16,006 nt of DNA from RBG-13-33-26 sp964430085 (GCA_964430085.1 CAYSES010000013.1:1-16006); one strand, 5' to 3'; shown: positions 5,582 to 13,496, counted from the stretch's first letter. The notes: generated from the sequence alone by a model not told the origin. Translations and numbers: made by a program.

Positions 5582-7225
5582 CTAATCTATTTTCTTTTTA
5601 GTAAGTGCTTTTTGTGCTTGGCCTTCAGTTCCAATATAATTAACACTGCTGCCACAATCTCCTAATTGACTACAAATATTATTTAGACTTTCCACCCATT
5701 CAGAGTCCTTACAATAACAATTATCCACACAATGGTAACCACTATCAAGCAATCCTTTTTCTTCCTTAACTTTACATACCGTAGTTGCTTGATTACACAT
5801 TTCTCCTCCAATTGCTGTATTACTTCCATCTCTTGCAAATCCTGGAGAATACTTTGGAACACATGCCCCCATTCCTTCTTTATCATTTTTTAATCCCTCT
5901 TTTGAAAAGTAATAATAATGGGGTTCAGATATTCCCCCATATATCTCAGATATTTTTTGTCCGCCATCTTCTTGAACCCATACACAATCCCTAACATTTT
6001 CATTTTCACAATCTTCTTTAGTGGTTTGTGCTGTACAATCTTGCCAAACATTTACTTTACAATTCCCAAAAAATCTTCCACTTTCTTCATCTTTTTCTTC
6101 TGCACAGATTTTTTGTCTTGTTGTATCACAGATCTCTACTGTAACATCCCCATTATAACATAATAATCTGTAGTAAGTAGCACCTGGAGAATTTTCATTT
6201 CCATCTGTTGCATCATTAGCACACCAAGTCTCCCCATGCTGTGGGAAATTATTAGCTGTAGCCGTGCCAGTAGGACTTCCGCTATATGCTCCCCTATAAT
6301 TAGTACAATCTAAATCTTTACATAAAAAATCTCCATAATTTACAGAATCTCCAACAGCCTTTTCTTGACACATGCTTCCAGAGAAATAATCGCAATCACC
6401 GCAATTTGGAGAATTTTTGTTTCCAGGATTACCAGAATCACTACATACTGGATCTTGAATAAATGTCCAATAATTTTCATTATCCACCTTTGAAGAATCA
6501 TATATGTTTGCAAGATTCCCACAAGTATCTACAAAATAAACATCATCGCCCTCACATCTTGTTTTTTGTGATTTAGCACAGACAGTTTCTAATTCCTGAG
6601 CACTACACAAGTAGCCCTCGTGAAACTCAAAATCAGAACTTGCAGAAGTTTTTTGTTTATTCTGACACTCTTGTTTTGTGGCTATTTCACATGTCTTCAC
6701 ATAATCTTTTGTATAAACACAAGCTCCTTTTACAGTGGGATTTGCACTCGCTAAACAAGATAATTCATTATTAACATCAGTTCTATAATTTACTTCTAAT
6801 CCATATAAAGAAGCAAATCTATTACAGCTTACTTGTGTTACAAATGCTGCCTGATCTCCAACTAAACAACAACCCAGTTGACATTGGGGGAGCTGATCTT
6901 TTGTTTTATCACTCCAAAATCCATAATTTCCTTCACAAACTATTTGGGGGGAAGAAATACAAGTTCCTTCCTGATTATTTATACATGTTCCTGGTCTACA
7001 ATAAGAAGTTGCATCACAAAATGCAGAGATTTTTCTATAAGGCTCGCCTGTTAATGGATTTGTTCCTGTTGCACATTGTGATTCGTCATTAACATTTTGG
7101 CACCAAGCCCCTGCCGTTGTTTTTTCACAACAGGTAACAGCAGCTGTATTCCCAATTAAAAAAATTCCAATAAATAGGAGTAATAAAATCATCATCTTCA
7201 CTTCTTTTTTTATTTTTGTTCTCAT
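5582..7225 (-). CDS. Very Cys-rich secreted protein (547 aa)
   Basis: A signal peptide (basic MRTKIKKEVK, hydrophobic MILLLLFIGIFLIG, cleavage near NTAA/V) is followed by about 510 exported residues with about 43 cysteines and no later membrane span. The Cys are spread throughout, with recurrent motifs such as TCCEKTTAGAWCQN, CRPGTCINNQEGTC, QCQLGCCLVGDQAAF and NCGDCDYFSGSMC, so the protein is probably a chain of small disulfide-bonded modules. The CC...GAWCQN start and the QCQLGCCLxGDQAAFVT block are conserved in DPANN hypothetical proteins as far as I recall; no function is known. I chose the ATG at 7225, 1 nt after the upstream stop; an in-frame start at 7246 would overlap that gene. Tight spacing to both neighbours argues for one operon and one surface structure. 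Confidence 0.65.
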   Translation of the reverse strand: MRTKIKKEVKMMILLLLFIGIFLIGNTAAVTCCEKTTAGAWCQNVNDESQCATGTNPLTGEPYRKISAFCDATSYCRPGTCINNQEGTCISSPQIVCEGNYGFWSDKTKDQLPQCQLGCCLVGDQAAFVTQVSCNRFASLYGLEVNYRTDVNNELSCLASANPTVKGACVYTKDYVKTCEIATKQECQNKQKTSASSDFEFHEGYLCSAQELETVCAKSQKTRCEGDDVYFVDTCGNLANIYDSSKVDNENYWTFIQDPVCSDSGNPGNKNSPNCGDCDYFSGSMCQEKAVGDSVNYGDFLCKDLDCTNYRGAYSGSPTGTATANNFPQHGETWCANDATDGNENSPGATYYRLLCYNGDVTVEICDTTRQKICAEEKDEESGRFFGNCKVNVWQDCTAQTTKEDCENENVRDCVWVQEDGGQKISEIYGGISEPHYYYFSKEGLKNDKEGMGACVPKYSPGFARDGSNTAIGGEMCNQATTVCKVKEEKGLLDSGYHCVDNCYCKDSEWVESLNNICSQLGDCGSSVNYIGTEGQAQKALTKKKID

Positions 7226-7226
7226 T

Positions 7227-8027
7227 TTATATTGTAGGCACCGCATATCCCTCAGGCCATACTTGACTTTTTATTGCGAATTGAAATTTGTTTCCAGTGT
7301 TTCTGTCTGTAATAATATAAATCTTATCACCACTTCCACGAAGATTTTTCTCAACCTTTAAATCATGGTAATAAGCCATGTAAACGGATGTTTCCGCATC
7401 TCCGTAAGTTGTTTCCCAATCTACTATGCTGTTAGCAATTGAAGTTAATTCATAAAGATTATTGTCCAGTAATACAATAAATGAATCATACTTCTCTACA
7501 TCTTCCCCTTTTGTTATACTAAAAGAATAATTAAATGTTGAAACAACTCTCTTCGGAAGCAATTCAATTTTTTTATCTCCTTTTTTAATATCTACACTAT
7601 ACCCTCTTCTTTCATAACTTTCTTTCATAGAAGTAAAACAAGAATCAACTGCGTCATTAATTGCATTTTTTAATTCAAGTTCAATATGTTGTTTTAACAT
7701 TGGTTGCTGAACTACACATGGTCTGTAAAACTCATCGGTGTAACATAAATATTCTATTTGGTACTCATTCTCTCCGTCGTAATAAGGAGCGTAAAGTTCA
7801 GGAACAATACTCCCTCCTTGTGTCTCAACTTTATTTACAGCATCCCTTAAATCTCCTTCGATGCATGATTGGATATAAGAAGGAGGATTTGTTTCTTGTC
7901 CGCCAAGACTTGTTTTGATTTGGGGATAAAAAGTATAAATTATTACTGCGCCTGCGACAATTACTATCGCAATTATAATAAAAATTGTAACTTGTCCTCT
8001 TTTATTCAACCCCTTTTTTCTATCCAT
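7227..8027 (-). CDS. Pilin-like protein with KRGQ class III signal peptide (266 aa)
   Basis: The N-terminus LNKRGQVTIFIIIAIVIVAG is a textbook archaeal class III signal peptide: cut after KRG, leaving Gln at +1, then a hydrophobic helix to about residue 33. After a short linker comes SCIEGDLRDAV...TQGGSIVP (residues 54-76). The pairing of 'CxxxxxxxA' with 'QGGxI' marks a widespread DPANN family of unknown role. Other Cys are at 95, 104 and 130. The remaining 130 residues alternate strands and helices and end in WPEGYAVPTI. It is the first gene of the 8027-3204 unit, with a TATA box 26 nt upstream (leaderless), and is followed after 1 nt by the Cys-rich 547-aa gene. It is probably membrane-anchored, facing outward. 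Confidence 0.7.
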   Translation of the reverse strand: MDRKKGLNKRGQVTIFIIIAIVIVAGAVIIYTFYPQIKTSLGGQETNPPSYIQSCIEGDLRDAVNKVETQGGSIVPELYAPYYDGENEYQIEYLCYTDEFYRPCVVQQPMLKQHIELELKNAINDAVDSCFTSMKESYERRGYSVDIKKGDKKIELLPKRVVSTFNYSFSITKGEDVEKYDSFIVLLDNNLYELTSIANSIVDWETTYGDAETSVYMAYYHDLKVEKNLRGSGDKIYIITDRNTGNKFQFAIKSQVWPEGYAVPTI

Positions 8028-8049
8028 ATTTCTTTTTAAGATATTATTA

Positions 8050-8057
8050 TTTATAAA
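8050..8057 (-). promoter_or_regulatory. TATA box of the surface-protein operon
   Basis: TTTATAAA is centred 26-27 nt before the ATG at 8027. A second identical TTTATAAA lies at 8083-8090. The 74-bp gap to PCNA holds nothing else recognisable. Confidence 0.55.
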
Positions 8058-8101
8058 CTTTAATAAATTAAAGAATTATTAATTTATAAATTTGTCTGAT
8101 A

Positions 8102-8827
8102 TTAATCCTCAGTTTCAACTCTGGGTGCGAGAAGGAAATTAAGTTCAATATATCCAGCCTTTATGTCGATCTTTAATGGATGATCGTTTGCAAAATGCAA
8201 AATAGTTTTTTCGCAGAGTTTTGCACCTTTCATAAATTTCTGCAAATATTCTAAACTATATTTTGATTTACAATCTTCTGATTCTATTTTTGCTTCATCG
8301 CCTGAAAATTCAGAACTTGCAGAATTCAATCCCTTTGCCTGAATTACAAATTTTCCTTCTTTAACCTCAAAAGAACATGCATCAGAAACAACTGCACAAT
8401 CATCAATAGAAGATATTAAATCAGGAGAAGAAATTTCTATCAATGCACTGTAATCTAAAATGGGCATTTCTTTTTCAGGACCTTCTACTTCAATTAAGTT
8501 TAAACTGAAATTTCTTTTTATCTTATCTTGAATTTGTATATTAAGCAGATTTTCTTTTTTTTCAAGGATTAATGGTGTTGCACTTCCGCATCTTTTCAAA
8601 ATTCTTTTTAAACTGTCTAAATTAATACCAAGAATTTCATTTCCTGCCTCAAATTGAGAAAATGCACTTTTTGGAAGTTTAAAATGTATCATTGCAACAT
8701 TTGCAGGGTCAATTGCAGCTATGCTCATTCCAAACTCATTTATTTTAATCCTGACTTCTGTTACTAATTCCGAGATTATTTCTATTACTCTTGAAAGCAA
8801 AATAGGCTCTTCTAATTTGACTAACAT
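8102..8827 (-). CDS. pcn: DNA polymerase sliding clamp (PCNA)
   Basis: A 241-aa protein of the normal archaeal PCNA length. It forms the trimeric ring that tethers replicative polymerases, FEN1, ligase and other PIP-box proteins to DNA. Recognisable blocks are the N-terminal helix followed by VTEVRIKINEFGMSIAAIDPANVAMIHFKL, the LGINLDSLKRILKR segment that lines the DNA channel, the interdomain region around EMPILDYSALIEI, the second-domain block SPDLISSIDDCAVVSDACSFEV, and the C-terminal LNFLLAPRVETED, in which the LAPR(V/M)E ending is diagnostic. Acidic residues after the last strand are usual. It is divergent from the primase gene, so two core replication genes share an 88-bp promoter region. 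A TATA-like TTAAAAGA sits about 28 nt before the start. Confidence 0.96.
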   Translation of the reverse strand: MLVKLEEPILLSRVIEIISELVTEVRIKINEFGMSIAAIDPANVAMIHFKLPKSAFSQFEAGNEILGINLDSLKRILKRCGSATPLILEKKENLLNIQIQDKIKRNFSLNLIEVEGPEKEMPILDYSALIEISSPDLISSIDDCAVVSDACSFEVKEGKFVIQAKGLNSASSEFSGDEAKIESEDCKSKYSLEYLQKFMKGAKLCEKTILHFANDHPLKIDIKAGYIELNFLLAPRVETED

Positions 8828-8850
8828 ACTCTTTAGGGAAGTATTGCCTC

Positions 8851-8860
8851 TCTTTTAAGC
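8851..8860 (-). promoter_or_regulatory. Candidate PCNA promoter
   Basis: GCTTAAAAGA on the minus strand is about 28 nt before the PCNA ATG at 8827. A TTTAAATAAAT further upstream overlaps the primase promoter and is an alternative. Confidence 0.4.
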
Positions 8861-8884
8861 ATTGCTATTTTTGAGTATAGGTTA

Positions 8885-8894
8885 TTTATTTAAA
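8885..8894 (+). promoter_or_regulatory. TATA box of the primase gene
   Basis: TTTATTTAAA is centred about 25 nt before the ATG at 8916. This supports that start and a leaderless mRNA rather than the TTG at 8862. Confidence 0.5.
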
Positions 8895-8915
8895 CTTTAT
8901 ACAATTCGTGATTTC

Positions 8916-10202
8916 ATGGAAAATTCCATTTCTATTAGGGAACAAAGAATAAGAAAAATAACCCGTGTTTATTACTCAAATCCAAAAATTCAGAAAGCGA
9001 TTTTTGATTTCTCACTTAACAGAGAAATATGCCCGAAATATTTTGAAGGATTTGGAAAACGCCCTGATTCTTTCCAATACCAATCAGATATTTTTGAATT
9101 AGTGAAAAGAGGGGCGACTTCTTTTAATTGCTCAGAAGAAATTTGGGGCAATCCTTTGGGCATATCTACAAATATGGATGAAAAAGGATTAAACGAATTA
9201 CGAACTGGATGGGATTTACTTTTGGATATTGATAGTAAATATATTGATTATAGTAAAATTTATGCTAAAATTTTAATTGATTTTTTAGAATTTAGTGGGG
9301 TTAAAAACATTGGGGTGAAATTTTCGGGCAGTAAGGGATTCCATATAATAATTCCCTGGAAAGCATTCCCTAAAGAAGTTAACAGGATAAAAACTTCTGA
9401 CATGTTCCCTGAATGGCCCCGGGTTATTACAAAATATATCATGGAAAGAACAAAAGCAAAATTAATAGAAGAGATTACAAAACTTTCAACCCCAAATAAA
9501 TATATTAGGGATTTTCAGGCTCCAAAAGAAGTGATGCCTGATTTAATTTTAATTTCTCCCCGTCATCTTTTTAGAATGCCTTATTCACTTCATGAAAAAA
9601 CAGCATTAGCAAGTGTAGTAATAAATAAAAATAAAATTATGAATTTTCAGTTAAAAGATGCCGACCCCTTCAAAACAGAAATAAAAAATTTTATGCCAGA
9701 ATGTAAGGAAGGTGAAGCTACAAGCTTATTGATGCAGGCTCTTGATTGGAGAGATAAAAGTCCAAAGGTAAACAAGAAAGAGGTGAATTTCAAACCCATA
9801 CAAATAACAAATCGTTCAGAAAAAAATTTCCCCCCCTGTATTCAAAAAATTCTTCTTGGTGTTAAAGATGGAAAAAAACGTTCTGTATTCGTTTTAATTA
9901 ATTTTCTTCGGTCAATAGGAACTGAAAAAGATGAATTAGAAAAAATAATTTATTCTTGGAATGAAAAAAATAAACCTTCACTTAAACAAGGATATATCAA
10001 AACTCAAATTGCTTGGGCCTTTAGAAAAAAACCAATCATGCCCCCCAATTGTAAAGAATTTTATCAGGGGATTGGTGTCTGTTTTCCTGATGATTTGTGC
10101 AAGTTAGTAAAAAATCCGATAAACTATGTGGTTAGAAAAAATCTTCAGTTAAACAAAAAGAAATTTCCTAAAAATAAAGATAATTTTAAAAATAGCAATT
10201 AA
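8916..10202 (+). CDS. priSL: Single-chain DNA primase: PriS catalytic domain fused to PriL Fe-S domain
   Basis: A 428-aa protein (from ATG 8916) that makes RNA primers for replication. The N-terminal two thirds are the archaeo-eukaryotic primase catalytic domain. The metal-binding pair is D104-x-D106 in LLLDIDSK, the nucleotide-binding motif is KFSGSKGFHIIIPW (about 135-148), and the SPRHLFRMPYSLHEKT block is about 214-229. The last third is the PriL C-terminal domain with all four Fe-S cysteines: C308 (FPPC), C379 (PPNC), C389 (GVC) and C395 (DDLC), followed by NPINY. In most archaea these are two subunits, PriS and PriL; a fused PriS/PriL-CTD lacking the PriL N-terminal scaffold is known from Nanoarchaeum equitans. 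An upstream TTG at 8862 would add 18 residues but lacks promoter support. The secreted-protein gene begins 11 nt downstream. Confidence 0.92.
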   Translation: MENSISIREQRIRKITRVYYSNPKIQKAIFDFSLNREICPKYFEGFGKRPDSFQYQSDIFELVKRGATSFNCSEEIWGNPLGISTNMDEKGLNELRTGWDLLLDIDSKYIDYSKIYAKILIDFLEFSGVKNIGVKFSGSKGFHIIIPWKAFPKEVNRIKTSDMFPEWPRVITKYIMERTKAKLIEEITKLSTPNKYIRDFQAPKEVMPDLILISPRHLFRMPYSLHEKTALASVVINKNKIMNFQLKDADPFKTEIKNFMPECKEGEATSLLMQALDWRDKSPKVNKKEVNFKPIQITNRSEKNFPPCIQKILLGVKDGKKRSVFVLINFLRSIGTEKDELEKIIYSWNEKNKPSLKQGYIKTQIAWAFRKKPIMPPNCKEFYQGIGVCFPDDLCKLVKNPINYVVRKNLQLNKKKFPKNKDNFKNSN

Positions 10203-10213
10203 TTATATAGAGA

Positions 10214-11977
10214 ATGAAAAAAAAGGTGTTTTTTATATTCCTATTAGTGTTAGTTCTTTCCTTGGTTTTAATCAAGGCAGCAAATGAAACAACTGTTGAT
10301 GGAAAAGCATATGCTTGTTTGGAAGATAAGGTGAATGGGAATTGTGATTCTCTTTCAACCGAAGAAAAAATTTTTTCACTTTTGGCAATAGGGGAATGTA
10401 AATCCGAGCTTATTTCTGATTCTGATAATAGTGAATGCTGGCCTGAAGGTGAATGTACAATTAAAACAACAGCCCAAGCAATCTTAGCTCTTAGGACCGG
10501 AACAACAAAAGCAGAAGAATGGCTTATGGATCAATCAATGAGTTTTCCTGATATCGAATGGTTTTTGCAAGTTGAAAGTGAAAATGAAGTTGGATGTACT
10601 GCTGATTACGGGGGGAGTTCTTATGATTTTACTGTAAATGCCGACAAAACATTGAGTGGAAATGCTGGAAGTTGTTTAACAATCTTTGCTAGTGGTGGGG
10701 GTTATTGGTTCGCTATAAATCCTAATTGTTATGATGAAGAATTTTCTATTTCATGTGATACTTCTTTTATAACTTCTTTATTATACAGGAAAAAGAATTC
10801 GCAAACTCTTTATGTTTCAGACAAAACCGATTCTGCTTCAGGTGGGGGGAGTACAACTGAAAAAGTAGTTTCTTCTTGTTTTGAACAAGCAGGAACATGT
10901 AATTATGAAGGAACTCTTTGGGCAGCAATTGTTCTTCAAGCAAAGGATTATGACATTTCTCCTTATATCCCATATCTTGTAGTTGCTGCAGCAGATAATC
11001 CATCATACATTCCAGAATCTTTTTTATACAGTTTAACAAACAATTTCAGAACAGAATTATTAGCAAAACAAAAGGAGAATAAATATTGGTCTGAATCTGG
11101 GGATAAATTTTATGATACTGCTGTGGCACTTCTTCCGTTCCAGAATGAAGAATTAATGGAAAAAACAAATGCAAAAAATTGGTTAAAAGAACTTCAGGGA
11201 GACAATGGGTGCTGGCAGGATAATATAAGAAATACCGCTTTTTTATTATATTCTCTATGGCCTAGAAAAATGGCAGAAGAAGTTGAGATGGACGATTGTA
11301 CTGATTTTGGCTATTATTGTGTATCAAGCGCTGCTTGTTCAGGGGCAGGGGGAAATGAATTATCTTCTTATGTAGGATGTTTTGGGACAAATATTTGTTG
11401 TGACAAACCCCAACAAACTCAAACTTGTGCTGAGCAGGGAGGAAAAATCTGTGCTTCAAGTGAAGAATGTTTGGGCGGAAGTTTTGTAAGTTCATCTGAT
11501 TCTCAAACCTGCTGTGTTAATGGCGGGACATGTGGAGTAAAGGAAGCTCCTGAATGTGAAATTAAAGGGGGAAGTTGTAGAACTTCTTGTTTAAGTAATG
11601 AACAAATTATTTCATATGCATGTACCTCAAATGATGTTTGTTGTGTAACTAAAAAGAAGAGTTATGTTGGACTTATTATCTTCTTGATAATTTTAATAAT
11701 ATTAACAGTTTTGGGAATTGTTTTTAGGGAAAAGTTAAAAAAAGTTTTCTTGCAAATAAAATCCAAACTTGAAAAAGGAAAAGGCAAAGGAAAAGCAGGT
11801 CCAGTAGGCCCTGGTCCAAGATTTCCTCCCACCTCTTCTTCAAGGATTCCCCCCCGATCTGTTCTGAGGAGAATTATTCCAAGTAGGCCTCAAAGACCTG
11901 CAGCAAGTCCTCCTCCTGCAAAAAACAAAAGTGAATTTGATGAAGTTCTTAAAAAGTTAAAAGAAATTGGGAAATAA
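10214..11977 (+). CDS. Membrane-anchored exported protein: alpha-toroid-like ectodomain, three Cys modules, basic tail (587 aa)
   Basis: A signal peptide (1-22, KKKVFFIFLLVLVLSLVLI) precedes an ectodomain with helix pairs such as TTAQAILALRTG, EGTLWAAIVLQAK, YDTAVALLPF and NTAFLLYSLWPRK. These resemble the alpha/alpha-toroid repeats of terpenoid-cyclase/TED-like proteins. No terpene-cyclase DxDD or thioester CGEQ motif is present, so enzymatic activity is doubtful. Residues 362-478 hold three Cys-rich modules ending in ICCDK, TCCVN and VCCVT. A membrane helix (about 485-504) leads to a cytoplasmic tail that is Lys/Gly, then Pro/Arg-rich, ending in a short helix EFDEVLKKLKEIGK. The toroid assignment is inferred from helix pattern only. 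It probably shares the primase transcript. Confidence 0.6.
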   Translation: MKKKVFFIFLLVLVLSLVLIKAANETTVDGKAYACLEDKVNGNCDSLSTEEKIFSLLAIGECKSELISDSDNSECWPEGECTIKTTAQAILALRTGTTKAEEWLMDQSMSFPDIEWFLQVESENEVGCTADYGGSSYDFTVNADKTLSGNAGSCLTIFASGGGYWFAINPNCYDEEFSISCDTSFITSLLYRKKNSQTLYVSDKTDSASGGGSTTEKVVSSCFEQAGTCNYEGTLWAAIVLQAKDYDISPYIPYLVVAAADNPSYIPESFLYSLTNNFRTELLAKQKENKYWSESGDKFYDTAVALLPFQNEELMEKTNAKNWLKELQGDNGCWQDNIRNTAFLLYSLWPRKMAEEVEMDDCTDFGYYCVSSAACSGAGGNELSSYVGCFGTNICCDKPQQTQTCAEQGGKICASSEECLGGSFVSSSDSQTCCVNGGTCGVKEAPECEIKGGSCRTSCLSNEQIISYACTSNDVCCVTKKKSYVGLIIFLIILIILTVLGIVFREKLKKVFLQIKSKLEKGKGKGKAGPVGPGPRFPPTSSSRIPPRSVLRRIIPSRPQRPAASPPPAKNKSEFDEVLKKLKEIGK

Positions 11978-11984
11978 AAAAAAC

Positions 11985-11992
11985 TTTATTAA
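11985..11992 (+). promoter_or_regulatory. Candidate TATA box for the 423-aa gene
   Basis: TTTATTAA is centred about 25 nt before the ATG at 12014. It sits just after the upstream stop codon. Confidence 0.45.
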
Positions 11993-12013
11993 GTCCTTTT
12001 CTTTTACAACTTT

Positions 12014-13285
12014 ATGAAAAGAAGTGTATTCATATTATTTGCTTTAATTTTATCTCTGCAATTAATTTCAGCAGTTGATGTTTCTATAAATGAAAATTAC
12101 AAAAGTGGTGAAACTATTATTGCAAAAGTTTCAGGAAATTTTATAACCCCTATAACAAAATCAAATGTATTTTTTTATGAAGGGCATGTCCGTGTTCCTA
12201 TGGATTATGATGTAACAAATATTGAAGGTGATTATTACATATATGCACTTACTGTTGGGAAGGATTCAGGAGACTATTCTTTATCTATAGAGAATACCCA
12301 ATACATGAAAGGAGCAGAGATATCTAACGAAAAAATTGTAAAGAATTTTTCAATAACAGATGAGATAGCAGATTTTTCTCTTAAGCCTGGGTTTATTTCA
12401 ACGTCAGAAAATTTTATTTTAGAAATTCAAAATCTTCAGGAAAGTCAGATAACAGTTAGTGTTTCTACAGGATTAAACAGTTCAGGAAGAGAAATTTTTA
12501 TTTCCCCCGATAAATCAACTGAAACTTCATTTTCCTTAAAATCAGGAGAAATTAAAAAAATAAATTTTGAATTAGGAAAAGGAGAAGCAGGATTACAATA
12601 TGTAGAATTTAGAACAGATAATTTGGTATATGAAGCCCCCATTTACATTGCTACTTCGTCTGGGGTAAAAGGAGAAACTTTTTTTCTTGACCCCGATGAA
12701 GCAACTTACTCTGCTCCTACTGGTTCAGTTTCAAAAAAAACTATCTATTTGTACAATACTGGAAATCAGGATATTGAAAATATTTCTTTTTCAGTATCAG
12801 ATTCTTTGAACCCATTTGTAAGCATTTCAACACCTCATATTGAAAATTTGGCAGCCAGAACAAATTTCCCAATTGAATTATCTATAGCTTCCCAAAATGA
12901 AAAAGAAATTGAAGGTTATCTCACAGCAGAAACAGAAGAAAAAACAACTTCTTCATATATAACACTCCATTTTATTAAAGAATATGTTCCTACAGAAAAT
13001 GAAAGTGAAACTTCTGCTTCAACTAAAACTTGTGCTGGGATGAATGGAACACTTTATGACACCCAAACACAAGAATGTAGTGTTGAAGGGATCAAGGCTA
13101 AGGATAATTGGTGCTGTCTTGGGACTGTTAGTGAAATCCAAAAAGAATCAAACTCTACAGGGAGGATTATCGCTATAGTAATCATTATAGTAATTGTAAT
13201 AGTTTTAGTTTTGTTTTACAAATTAAAATATAAGAAGGCAAAAAAACCGATTAATTTAATAAAAATCGCTAAGGGTAAAAAATAA
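12014..13285 (+). CDS. Exported beta-rich (Ig-like) protein with C-terminal membrane anchor (423 aa)
   Basis: The signal peptide is residues 1-20 (MKRSVFILFALILSLQLISA, cut before VDV). The ectodomain is rich in strands and Ser/Thr/Asn, with several Asn-x-Ser/Thr sites for possible N-glycosylation (NFS, NSS, NIS, NES, NGT, NST). Segments such as FILEIQNLQESQITVSVS and KKTIYLYNTGNQDIENISFSV look like the beta-sandwich domains of archaeal surface proteins (the latter resembling NEW3/CARDB-type 'N.G...I.NI' strands). A single Cys module (340-368: TCAGMNGT, ECSVEG, NWCCLGT) echoes the triple module of the preceding protein. A membrane helix (about 384-401) and a Lys-rich cytoplasmic tail follow. 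Same orientation and topology as the 587-aa protein suggest partners. No enzymatic motif is seen. Confidence 0.65.
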   Translation: MKRSVFILFALILSLQLISAVDVSINENYKSGETIIAKVSGNFITPITKSNVFFYEGHVRVPMDYDVTNIEGDYYIYALTVGKDSGDYSLSIENTQYMKGAEISNEKIVKNFSITDEIADFSLKPGFISTSENFILEIQNLQESQITVSVSTGLNSSGREIFISPDKSTETSFSLKSGEIKKINFELGKGEAGLQYVEFRTDNLVYEAPIYIATSSGVKGETFFLDPDEATYSAPTGSVSKKTIYLYNTGNQDIENISFSVSDSLNPFVSISTPHIENLAARTNFPIELSIASQNEKEIEGYLTAETEEKTTSSYITLHFIKEYVPTENESETSASTKTCAGMNGTLYDTQTQECSVEGIKAKDNWCCLGTVSEIQKESNSTGRIIAIVIIIVIVIVLVLFYKLKYKKAKKPINLIKIAKGKK

Positions 13286-13286
13286 A

Positions 13287-13496
13287 TCAGGCTCTAATAT
13301 CCACATATCTTCCTGTTTTATTGTGTTCTATTAATTTCCCTTTTGCATTGTATATTGGGAGAACTTTTTCTCTCTCTTCTTTAAACTTTTTTTCTAATCT
13401 GCATCTTTGTGATTCAGGAGTTTCTTTCCCCATATCATCTGCCTTTTTAAGAAAACTATGAAAATATCCAGTATTTGAAGAGATTGTTTCTATCAT
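13287..13496 (-). CDS. Small conserved-looking protein, function unknown (69 aa)
   Basis: A soluble, charged protein: TGYFHSFLKKADDMGK, then a helical basic/acidic stretch (LEKKFKEEREKVLP), then a likely small beta hairpin, YNAKGKLIEHNKTGRYVDIRA. There is no signal peptide, membrane helix or metal site. I do not recognise the family. Its ATG overlaps the stop of the 159-aa gene (ATGA), so the two are probably translated together and may act together. Its stop is 1 nt from the stop of the convergent 423-aa gene. The real-gene call rests on the coupled start, the charged helical composition and the lack of any competing ORF. Confidence 0.55.
   Translation of the reverse strand: MIETISSNTGYFHSFLKKADDMGKETPESQRCRLEKKFKEEREKVLPIYNAKGKLIEHNKTGRYVDIRA

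Noticed and set aside
8862..8915. Upstream TTG extension of the primase
   Set aside because: It would add 18 hydrophobic residues not expected in PriS and would place the start upstream of the likely TATA box at 8885-8894.
10214..11977. Terpene cyclase or thioester-containing alpha-macroglobulin
   Set aside because: The helix-pair pattern is suggestive, but the DxDD/QW motifs and the CGEQ thioester are absent, and the protein is secreted and membrane-anchored.
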